In this document: piece after piece, positions 15,968 through 22,761 of the stretch
Numbering within the stretch: the stretch's first letter is position 1
Layout of the letters: each line of letters starts with the position of its first letter
DNA from: CAHJXF01 sp038240015
GTDB lineage: Bacteria; Pseudomonadota; Gammaproteobacteria; Burkholderiales; Burkholderiaceae_D
Length of the DNA stretch: 25,241 bases
Reading direction: 5' to 3'
Assembly: GCA_038240015.1 (NCBI GenBank)
Contig: JBBSEF010000043.1
Coordinates: forward strand, 1 to 25,241
Notes under the pieces: generated by a model
The model's database searches: none
The model's input: only the letters and a program-made list of their open reading frames with translations
What the model was told of the DNA's origin: nothing
Position numbers and translations under genes: made by a program

Positions 15968-17812
15968 ATGACGTCGTCGCTGCGCATCCTGTGCGTTCAC
16001 GGAGTCGGGCACAAGGAACTCGATGCGGGTTATCGATCGCTGTGGGTCGACGCGATCACGAGTTCGCTGCGACAAGCGGACCCCTCCTCGCAACCGGTGA
16101 TCGACTTCGTCGAATACGACGACCTGTTCGAGAAAGCCGAACTCAATTTCGGAACCTACGCGAAGGCGATCAGCGAACTGCTGGCCAGCTATCTGGCCCA
16201 CGGCATCAGCGGCACATTCGGAGGCGCGCGCGGCTTCTTCGATTTTCCACAGCAGTTGCGCTGGACCGCCGGCATGATCGTGCAGTGGTCTTCCGAAGAA
16301 AGCCTGCGCACGCAGGCCAATCGTGCAGTCCTGAAGGCACTCTCGGCCAATGACTACGACGTCGTGTGCGCGCACAGCCTCGGCTCGCTGATCGCCTACG
16401 ACACGTTCGCGCGCAATCCCGATGCGATCAAGGGCAAATACTTCGCGACCTTCGGCTCGCAGATCGGCCACCCTTCGGTGCGCGACGTGTTCGCGGGCTA
16501 CATCCGCATGATCCCGGCGAAGCACTGGTTCCATCTCTTCAATCCCGACGACCATGTGTTCACGTGCTCGCTGTCGATCGCGGACGCGGCCTTCACGCAG
16601 GTGCTCACGCCGTTCGACATTCCCAACGACGTGCTCAATCACAACGCGGAGTGGTATCTCACGCGAACCGAGACGATCGAGACATTGACGCAGACCGTTC
16701 AGGGCGCGACGCCCAAAGCGCTCATGTCGGCGGCACGAGCGTTCACGCGCGCGACGCGCGCGCCCGACAAGCGCGCGCTCTTGATCGGCATCAACGACTA
16801 TCCCGACCCGGCCAATCGACTCGAAGGCTGCGTCAACGATGTTTTCCTGATGAGCTCGCTCTTGCAGGAGTGCGGCTTCGAGTCCGAGGACGTTCGCATC
16901 GTTCTCGACTCCCGCGCGACTGCGAGCGGTATCCTCGAGCGTCTGCACTGGCTGCTCGACGGCGTCGAGGACGGCGATCAACGCGTGCTGTTCTATTCGG
17001 GACACGGCGCGCAGATCCCGGTTTACAACGTGCAGGGCAAGCCCGACCACGTCGTCGAGACCCTCGTGCCGTGGGACTTCGATTGGTCGCTGGCGCGCGC
17101 GATCACCGATGGGCAGTTCTGCAACCTCTATTCGCAACTGCCCTATGCGAGTCATTTCGTCGCGATCTTCGATTGCTGTCATTCGGGCGGCATGACGCGC
17201 GAAGGCGGCGCGCGCGTGCGTGGCATCACGCCGCCCGACGACGTGCGTCATCGCGCGCTGCGTTGGGATGCGATCGAGAAGATGTGGGTGGCGCGCGACT
17301 TCGCATCGCCCAATCAGGCGCTGGCCGACTCGGACAAGGGCCGTGCCTTTCTCGGACGCAATGGAGCGACGCATCGCTTCGGCCGCGGTGTCGATCTGCG
17401 CACCCTTCCAAAGCGCGAGTACGAGAAGCGGCGTGCGGCGCTCGGACATCTCGGACCGTATCTGCCGGTGATCGTCGAGGCTTGCGACGTCGATCAGCTC
17501 TCGTTCGAATACCGCGACGGCGCAACCTCGTACGGCGCGTTCACGTACAGCCTCGTGCACGGCCTGCGCGCGAGTCGCGACATTCGTCGCGCCAACCTCG
17601 ACTATCACGATCTGCTTGCAGAAACCGCCGCGAAGTTGAAGCGCCTGAAATACGATCAGACACCGCAACTCGTCGGCGCGAAGGCCGTGCTGAACCAGGA
17701 AATTCCGTGGCGCTTCGAAGGCATGCCTGCGAAGAAAACGAACCGGCGGACATCCGCGCATACGCCCAGGCGCTCTGCGGCAAAGAAGATTTCTGCGAAG
17801 AAACATTCATAG
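15968..17812 (+). CDS. Alpha/beta hydrolase - metacaspase (C14) fusion protein
   Basis: The 614-residue protein has two predicted enzymes. Residues 1 to about 250 look like an alpha/beta hydrolase: ILCVHGVGHKE near the start (oxyanion region), nucleophile Ser137 in VCAHSLGSLIAYDTF, and candidate triad members Asp195 (FNPDDHV) and His225 (LNHNAEWY). Residues 268 to about 580 form a complete metacaspase-type protease: KRALLIGINDYP (268-279), GCVNDV with Cys288 and Asp291, catalytic His346 in YSGHGAQIP, catalytic Cys404 in IFDCCHSGG, and the small-subunit block EACDVDQ...YGAFTYSLVHGL (504-533). About 95 residues between Cys404 and that block form a long p20-p10 linker. The last 26 residues are Lys/Arg-rich. 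No signal peptide or membrane segment is seen, so it is cytosolic. The ATG at 15968 has GAGAGGAGC about 6 bases upstream. The pattern C288/D291/S344/D402 matches, from memory, the Lys/Arg-selecting pocket of trypanosome metacaspase MCA2. Substrate and biological role are unknown. Confidence 0.88.
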   Translation: MTSSLRILCVHGVGHKELDAGYRSLWVDAITSSLRQADPSSQPVIDFVEYDDLFEKAELNFGTYAKAISELLASYLAHGISGTFGGARGFFDFPQQLRWTAGMIVQWSSEESLRTQANRAVLKALSANDYDVVCAHSLGSLIAYDTFARNPDAIKGKYFATFGSQIGHPSVRDVFAGYIRMIPAKHWFHLFNPDDHVFTCSLSIADAAFTQVLTPFDIPNDVLNHNAEWYLTRTETIETLTQTVQGATPKALMSAARAFTRATRAPDKRALLIGINDYPDPANRLEGCVNDVFLMSSLLQECGFESEDVRIVLDSRATASGILERLHWLLDGVEDGDQRVLFYSGHGAQIPVYNVQGKPDHVVETLVPWDFDWSLARAITDGQFCNLYSQLPYASHFVAIFDCCHSGGMTREGGARVRGITPPDDVRHRALRWDAIEKMWVARDFASPNQALADSDKGRAFLGRNGATHRFGRGVDLRTLPKREYEKRRAALGHLGPYLPVIVEACDVDQLSFEYRDGATSYGAFTYSLVHGLRASRDIRRANLDYHDLLAETAAKLKRLKYDQTPQLVGAKAVLNQEIPWRFEGMPAKKTNRRTSAHTPRRSAAKKISAKKHS

Positions 17813-17934
17813 AAGTTTGTGCATCAACGCTCGCGCACTTCAGACGCGAGTCGCAACAACGATCGATGGTGGACGCGTCGCGCCCGTCGATCGTGCTTCG
17901 GGTGACCGCGACGCCCAACGAAAGGGGAATGCTG

Positions 17935-18747
17935 ATGAGCACCACCAAGAAAACCGGCCTCGCACCCAACTGGCACATCCACACGTGCATCGATCGCGTC
18001 GTGCCGCTCGGCATGGACGCGCGTGTCGACGAAGGGCACGAAGCGGGTGTGATCGTGGCGCGCAATCTCACGCGCGGTGCGCCGATGCATGAACTCGACG
18101 CGGGCACCATCCACGTCGCGCGGATGGCATTGGTCTCGGTCAAGAAGTGGCCGAAGGCGAAGAAGTTGCGCTGCCGCTTTCTCGATGGGTCGCCGACCCA
18201 AAAGGCCAAGGTGCAGGCGCAAGCGAAGACCTGGGAAAAGTTTGCGAACGTGCAGATCGCTTTCGGCAATGACCCTCAATCGGAGGTTCGCATTTCGTTC
18301 AAGGCGGACCCCGGCTCGTGGTCGGCCGTGGGAACCGATTGCCTCGTCAAGAAATATTTTCCGGCCGATCAACCGACGATGAATTTCGGATGGCTGCAGG
18401 ACAACACGGCTCTAACCGAGTATCGGCGCGTCGTGGTCCACGAGTTCGGGCATGCGATCGGATGCATCCACGAACACCAGAGTCCCACCGAGCAGTTGAA
18501 GTGGGACAAGGCTGCCGTGTATGCCGCGTTCTCGGGGCCGCCGAACAACTGGAGCAAGGCCGACATCGACAGCAACATCCTCGAAAAATACAGCCCGCAG
18601 GGGATTGCCGCTTCGGCTTTCGACATGCAGTCGATCATGCTGTATCAGTTCGATGCGAGTCTGTTTCTGGATCACAAGGGGACGCCCGAGAACACCACGC
18701 TCTCGGCGCTCGACAAGAGCTTCATCCGGCAGATGTATCCCAAGTGA
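17935..18747 (+). CDS. Astacin-like zinc metalloprotease (metzincin)
   Basis: The 270-residue protein has the extended zinc site HEFGHAIGCIHEH (His169, Glu170, His173, His179, with Glu180 after the third His as in M12A astacins) and a Met-turn at QSIMLYQFD (Met235). The catalytic domain probably begins near residue 78 (LRCRFLDGSPTQK, the usual first strand). The 77 residues before it are candidate pro-segment, ending in the basic run KKWPKAKK (70-77). No signal peptide is seen. The ATG at 17935 is preferred over the in-frame ATG at 17929 because AAAGGGG at 17921-17927 then has a 7-base spacing. It lies 122 bases after the metacaspase fusion on the same strand with no terminator between, so co-transcription is likely. 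A larger open frame beginning inside the metacaspase gene is a shadow that merges with this gene. Substrate unknown. Confidence 0.88.
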   Translation: MSTTKKTGLAPNWHIHTCIDRVVPLGMDARVDEGHEAGVIVARNLTRGAPMHELDAGTIHVARMALVSVKKWPKAKKLRCRFLDGSPTQKAKVQAQAKTWEKFANVQIAFGNDPQSEVRISFKADPGSWSAVGTDCLVKKYFPADQPTMNFGWLQDNTALTEYRRVVVHEFGHAIGCIHEHQSPTEQLKWDKAAVYAAFSGPPNNWSKADIDSNILEKYSPQGIAASAFDMQSIMLYQFDASLFLDHKGTPENTTLSALDKSFIRQMYPK

Positions 18748-18755
18748 CGGAAGGC

Positions 18756-18793
18756 CGGAGTTGCGCGATGCGTGCAGTCATGGCGCAACTCCG
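18756..18793. terminator. Perfect 11-base inverted repeat after the metzincin gene
   Basis: CGGAGTTGCGC (18756-18766) and GCGCAACTCCG (18783-18793) form a perfect 11-base stem with a 16-base loop, 8 bases after the metzincin stop. No T-run follows, so it is either a weak terminator, an mRNA-end stabiliser, or a protein-binding site upstream of the TVP38-like gene, whose start is 20 bases further on. Confidence 0.5.
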
Positions 18794-18813
18794 AACGACG
18801 ATAGACTGCGCGG

Positions 18814-19533
18814 ATGCAGGACATAGCGAATCATCGATCCCACACCCGCGCCAACCGTTTGCGACTGATCGTCGCCGCTTGCATGGTCGTCGCACTGGCC
18901 GGACTCGCTCTGGCGTGGAGCGTCTCGCCACTCAAGAACGCATTCGACATTCATACGTTGGTGGCGATGGGTCATACGCTGCGTGCATCGCCGCTCGCGC
19001 CGCTCGCACTGATGGGCGTCTATGTGATCGCGGGCCTGATTGCAATGCCGGCCACACTGTTGATCGGCGCGACCGTGATCGCATTCGGCGCATGGCCCGG
19101 CGCGCTCTACGCCTTCGTCGGCTCGCTGATCAACGGATCGGTGATCTATGCGATCGGCCGGTTCGCGGGACGCGACCTCGTCAATGACTGGCTGGCGAAA
19201 CGGGACGGCTCGAAGATCGCCGCGTTGAATCGTCAGCTCGAGCACCGCGGCCTCATCGCGATGGCGTTGATCCGCCTCACGCCGATCCCCTATTCGCTCG
19301 TCAATGTGATCGCCGGCGCATCGAGAATCCGGTTCTTCGATTTTTTCGTGGGCACCGCGCTCGGTCTCTTGCCTGTGATCGGTCTGCTCGCGGGGCTGGC
19401 GGTGGAATTCGACGAGTGGCTCCAGCATCCTAGTTGGCGACACCTGCTCGCGTTGATCATCGCCGCGATCGTGGTGGTCGCGGCGATTTGGTCGATCAAG
19501 CGATGGGTCGCCCGACGAAATTTGAATCGCTAG
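18814..19533 (+). CDS. TVP38/TMEM64 (DedA-type VTT domain) membrane protein
   Basis: 239-residue inner-membrane protein of the SNARE-associated/VTT family, related to DedA; relatives are linked to lipid scrambling or flipping and envelope homeostasis, but this member's substrate is unknown. Hydrophobic segments lie at about 17-36, 64-84, 86-112, 144-170, 175-195 and 210-230. Family blocks are visible: the GATVIAFGAWPGALYAFVGS re-entrant region, YAIGRFAGRDLV, and the HRGLIAMALIRLTPIPYSLVN block with AGASRIRFFDF. The ATG at 18814 has no strong ribosome site, but the protein is of normal length. It is separated from the metzincin by a perfect inverted repeat and converges on the PaiB-like gene with only 19 bases between the stops. 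Confidence 0.88.
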   Translation: MQDIANHRSHTRANRLRLIVAACMVVALAGLALAWSVSPLKNAFDIHTLVAMGHTLRASPLAPLALMGVYVIAGLIAMPATLLIGATVIAFGAWPGALYAFVGSLINGSVIYAIGRFAGRDLVNDWLAKRDGSKIAALNRQLEHRGLIAMALIRLTPIPYSLVNVIAGASRIRFFDFFVGTALGLLPVIGLLAGLAVEFDEWLQHPSWRHLLALIIAAIVVVAAIWSIKRWVARRNLNR

Positions 19534-19552
19534 CAAATAATCGGCGCGCGTC

Positions 19553-20173
19553 TTACTTCCAGTAGCCGAGCTGCTTCATCCAATGCGCGATCGCGCGTTC
19601 GTTCTCGCCGCCGCTTTCGTGGCCTGCCTGCAAGCTGGGCAAGTCGTCGGACAGACGATGCTGGCCGAGCTTGAATTTTCCTTCGAGTCGATCGACGTCG
19701 ATCTCGAAGCCCGTGATCGCCGCGAGCAGCCCGTCGCGCTGACGCTTGTCGAAGACCGCGAAGCGTGGCGCGAACGCCGGATCGTGATGTGCGATCAGAT
19801 GCGCAAGGATCGTCAACTTTCCTTCGACATCGTCGATCGCGCGCGCGGCGCCGCTGGCGTGGATCGCGATGTAATTCCACGTCGGCACGCGACCTTCGGA
19901 GCGGTAATGCGACGGCGAAATGTAGGTGTGAGGCCCATGGAAGATCACGAGGGCGCGTGCGCCATCGCCGAGCGCGCGCGCATGCGGATTCGCGGCTGCG
20001 AGATGGCCTTCGATGATGAGCTCGCCGCCTTCGCCTTCACGAGTCAAGACCGGCACATGCGAAGCGAAAGGTTCGCCATCGATGGTCGAAACGAGCGTCG
20101 CGAAGTTGTACTCGCGCATCACGGCGAGCAGGTCGGCGCGATCGTCGTGAGCGAAATGTTTGGGGATGTACAT
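19553..20173 (-). CDS. PaiB-like FMN-binding negative transcriptional regulator
   Basis: 206 residues of the PaiB/FMN-binding split-barrel family. In Bacillus, PaiB was reported to repress sporulation and degradative enzyme genes; relatives bind flavin and some may act as small-molecule oxidoreductases. Diagnostic blocks are MYIPKHF at the start, EPFASHVPVL, IFHGPHTYISPSHY (78-90), RVPTWNYIAIHASG (95-108) and LEGKFKLGQHR (163-173). The ATG at 20171-20173 starts directly at the conserved MYIP motif; the longer upstream frame overlaps the GNAT gene and is rejected. It lies 20 bases after the GNAT gene and ends the minus-strand run. In Bacillus, paiB is paired with the acetyltransferase gene paiA, so the GNAT neighbour is suggestive. 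Confidence 0.88.
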   Translation of the reverse strand: MYIPKHFAHDDRADLLAVMREYNFATLVSTIDGEPFASHVPVLTREGEGGELIIEGHLAAANPHARALGDGARALVIFHGPHTYISPSHYRSEGRVPTWNYIAIHASGAARAIDDVEGKLTILAHLIAHHDPAFAPRFAVFDKRQRDGLLAAITGFEIDVDRLEGKFKLGQHRLSDDLPSLQAGHESGGENERAIAHWMKQLGYWK

Positions 20174-20193
20174 GGTCTGTGCGGGTCGCTGGA

Positions 20194-20655
20194 CTATTGC
20201 GTTGCCGATGCACGATAGCTGTCGGGCCGCAAGATTTCCATGCCGCGCTCGGGTTTTGAAAGCATGGAAAATCCGAGATCGCGATACAGCGCATGCGCAT
20301 CGGCCGTGAACAGGACAATTCTTCGCAGCCCTTGCACGTCTTGATGATCGAGCAGCGCGCGCAACATGCGCCGCGCGATTCCCAGCCCGCGCTCGCCCGC
20401 GATGACGAACACGTCGGAGAGATAAGCGAAGGTCGCGCGATCGGTCGTCAGACGCGCAAAGCCGATCTGCCGCGCCTCGCGATACGCGCCAATGCAAAGC
20501 GAGTGGGCGATGGCGCGCTCGACGACGATCCTCGGCACGCCCAGCGACCAATAGGCGTCTCGCGAAAGAAAACCGTGAACGATGTCGAGGTCGAGCCGCT
20601 TCGGATCGAACGAGAACTGGACATCATCGTCAAGCTGCACGGACCCTTCGATCAT
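20194..20655 (-). CDS. GNAT-family N-acetyltransferase
   Basis: 153 residues with the GNAT fold: QIGFARLTTDRATFAYLSDVF (strands 3-4), the acetyl-CoA loop GERGLGIARRML (88-99, Q/RxxGxG/A type), and ALYRDLGFSML near the C-terminus. The substrate cannot be told. The ATG at 20653-20655 overlaps the stop of the S9 peptidase gene in an ATGA arrangement, so translation is probably coupled. The gene lies 20 bases before the PaiB-like gene. A longer frame upstream lies within the peptidase gene in another phase and is a shadow. A PaiA-like role (polyamine acetylation) is possible from the pairing with PaiB, but this is inference. Confidence 0.88.
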   Translation of the reverse strand: MIEGSVQLDDDVQFSFDPKRLDLDIVHGFLSRDAYWSLGVPRIVVERAIAHSLCIGAYREARQIGFARLTTDRATFAYLSDVFVIAGERGLGIARRMLRALLDHQDVQGLRRIVLFTADAHALYRDLGFSMLSKPERGMEILRPDSYRASATQ

Positions 20656-22688
20656 CGCGGCGCAGACGATGTGGCCGAAACCGCAGGGCCCGACGCGGAC
20701 GATGTCGACGCTGCGACGTTTCGAGGCGCAAGGTTTTTCGCGAGAAAGACATCGACGCGCCGGAAGAAATCGAACTTGTTTTCGTCCTTGCGAAAACCGT
20801 GCCCCTCTTCGGCGTACACCACCCATTCGTAGGGCTTGTTGTATTTGTCCAGAGCGCTGCGCATGCGATTGCCGTGAACCAATGGAACGCGTTGATCCAG
20901 ACCGCCATAGGCCAAGAGCAGCGGCGCCTGAATACGGTCGGCGTGATAGATGGGAGAGACCGCACGCATCTTTTCGCGGTCGCGGTCGGGGTCGCCGAGC
21001 GTTCGCGTAAAGTAATTCGTCGAGTTGTTCCCGCGCTCGTGTTTCATGAAGTCCGACCAGGTGACATCGAACATCATCTCGAGGTCGGAGACCGCGACAA
21101 AGGCGACGCCGCAGCGAAACATCTGCGGCTCTTTTTCCAGTCCCCACAGGGTTGCATAGCCGCCATAGCTGCCGCCGAACAAACAGACGCGGTCGGCATC
21201 GACCTTGCCGGAATCGATCAGCCACTTCACGCCATCGGTGATGTCGTCTTGCATGGTCAGACCCCACTGCTTCCAGCCGGCCTTGACGAAGGCGTCCCCG
21301 TACCCCTGCGTTCCACGAAAGTCGGGCTGCAGTACCGCGTATCCGCGCGAAGCGAAAAACTGCGCTGCGGGGCTGTAGCCAAAGCCCGCAGTGGGGACGA
21401 AGGGGCCGCCATGGATATCGACGATCAACGGCGGCTTTCCGCCATCAGGGCGCTTGGGCATGGTCAGATAGGCCGGGATCGAAAGGCCGTCGCGCGCGGT
21501 ATATCGAACGAAGCGACGCGGCGAAAGATCGCCCTCCTTCCACGGATAGGCAGCCGCCACCTGTTCCATCTTCGACGTCTTGCGATCGAGAAGATAAAAG
21601 ATCGGAGGTTGCGTCTCCGATTCGGAAATGACGATCACCCGGCTGGGATCATAGCGACCCCAACCCAGTTGATTGCGCATATGGGGAAGCGCGAGGTCGA
21701 CCGACTGCTGAAGACTTTTCCATTCCGGTGCGATCCAGGCGACGCCATCGCGCGAGCCGTCGGAGACGCCGATCGCCTTCTTGCCGACCCAATCGAAAAC
21801 CACACCGCCTGCATCGACGCCTTTGCTCTCGAAAATTCGCGCGCCGAGCTGATTGGTTTCGGCATCGAACGCATAGACGTCTTTTCTTCCCCCGTTGTCC
21901 TTGCCGGGGACACGCACATAGAGAGTCTTGTTGTCGAAGTCGAACGCGATCGGGTCGAGGCTCTCCTCTTCGAAAGGATCGTCACGTAGCGTGACCCACT
22001 TGTCGTCATTGCTGCGGCGATAGGAAAGAATGCTTCGCCTGCCTCCTTTCGGAATCGACAGCGCGATGCGCACATGACCCGCATGGTCGGCGACGAATCG
22101 CGAGACGTCTCCCGGCGATTCGAAAGTCAGCAAGCGTTTCTCGCCGGTGCGCGCGTTGTATCGAAAGGCGTCGAGCCCATAGACATTTCGGTCGCGCGTT
22201 TCGATGATCAAGTCCTCGCCCGAGCGATCGAGAACGTCGACGATACCGACACTTCCGAAGCGCGCGATCGTCATCAGGTCGCGCAGCACGACCTTGTTCG
22301 CCACGTCGATGAGCAAGTGCCGCCTGATTTGCGCATAGCCCCCGGCTTCGTCGAGATCGGCGGTCTTCATTTCGATGACGCGATCGCCTATCCACCTGTA
22401 CGACGAGACGTCCTGATCCGTGAACGACGTCAGAGCAACCGCAGTTCCTTTTTCGAGATCGACCAAGGCGAGATTTTGTCTCTCGTTCAAAGGCACAAGA
22501 GCAGCGAGCACCTTACCGTCGGGCGACAACGCGATCTTCGAATACTGCGCGCGCATGAAAAACTTCTCGACGCCGGGGAGCGCGTTTGCCGGTACCGCGG
22601 CAGTTTGGGCGACCGCGTCCTTGGCAACGGCGCCCACACTGCAAACGATGCACGCGAACATGCCTACCAGAGCCGCAGTGCCTTTCAT
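20652..22688 (-). CDS. Secreted S9-family (prolyl oligopeptidase-like) serine peptidase
   Basis: 678-residue precursor. A signal peptide (core ALVGMFACIVCSVGAVA, cleavage near AVAQ at 25-28) is followed by a probable beta-propeller at about 40-390. The alpha/beta-hydrolase peptidase domain follows, with VDIHGGPF (423-430), nucleophile Ser507 in FGGSYGGYATLW, Asp598 in YGGLDQRVP and His630 in EEGHGF. The full triad is present, so activity is likely; the usual targets are oligopeptides or N-terminal dipeptides in the periplasm. A Ser/Ala-rich tail of about 20 residues follows. The ATG at 22686-22688 has AAGGAAG about 5 bases upstream. It is 73 bases downstream of the reductase gene on the same strand. 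It appears somewhat less GC-rich than comEC or putA. Confidence 0.93.
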   Translation of the reverse strand: MKGTAALVGMFACIVCSVGAVAKDAVAQTAAVPANALPGVEKFFMRAQYSKIALSPDGKVLAALVPLNERQNLALVDLEKGTAVALTSFTDQDVSSYRWIGDRVIEMKTADLDEAGGYAQIRRHLLIDVANKVVLRDLMTIARFGSVGIVDVLDRSGEDLIIETRDRNVYGLDAFRYNARTGEKRLLTFESPGDVSRFVADHAGHVRIALSIPKGGRRSILSYRRSNDDKWVTLRDDPFEEESLDPIAFDFDNKTLYVRVPGKDNGGRKDVYAFDAETNQLGARIFESKGVDAGGVVFDWVGKKAIGVSDGSRDGVAWIAPEWKSLQQSVDLALPHMRNQLGWGRYDPSRVIVISESETQPPIFYLLDRKTSKMEQVAAAYPWKEGDLSPRRFVRYTARDGLSIPAYLTMPKRPDGGKPPLIVDIHGGPFVPTAGFGYSPAAQFFASRGYAVLQPDFRGTQGYGDAFVKAGWKQWGLTMQDDITDGVKWLIDSGKVDADRVCLFGGSYGGYATLWGLEKEPQMFRCGVAFVAVSDLEMMFDVTWSDFMKHERGNNSTNYFTRTLGDPDRDREKMRAVSPIYHADRIQAPLLLAYGGLDQRVPLVHGNRMRSALDKYNKPYEWVVYAEEGHGFRKDENKFDFFRRVDVFLAKNLAPRNVAASTSSASGPAVSATSSAPR

Positions 22689-22707
22689 CGATCTTCCTTG
22701 TCGTCAG

Positions 22708-22725
22708 CGCGCCGTATGCGGCGCG
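22708..22725. other. Stem-loop between reductase and S9 peptidase genes
   Basis: CGCGCCG (22708-22714) and CGGCGCG (22719-22725) form a perfect 7-base GC stem around a TATG loop, about 20 bases upstream of the peptidase start. There is no T-run. It could slow or partly stop transcription from the reductase gene, or be chance in GC-rich DNA. Confidence 0.3.
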
Positions 22726-22761
22726 AAATCTTGTGGCGTTTGTCGAATGCGTCGCGCGCTT

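Noticed and set aside
15905..17806. 633-residue open frame antisense to the metacaspase fusion
   Set aside because: Long antisense frames are expected in high-GC coding DNA; the product is Arg/His/Glu-rich without motifs, and the sense strand carries complete catalytic motifs.
16366..17934. Metzincin extended to 793 residues
   Set aside because: The extension overlaps the metacaspase gene in another phase and looks like shadow sequence; a ribosome site precedes the ATG at 17935.
14830..18813. Genomic island with integrase and attachment sites
   Set aside because: Composition and gene content suggest insertion, but no integrase, transposase, tRNA or flanking direct repeats were found.
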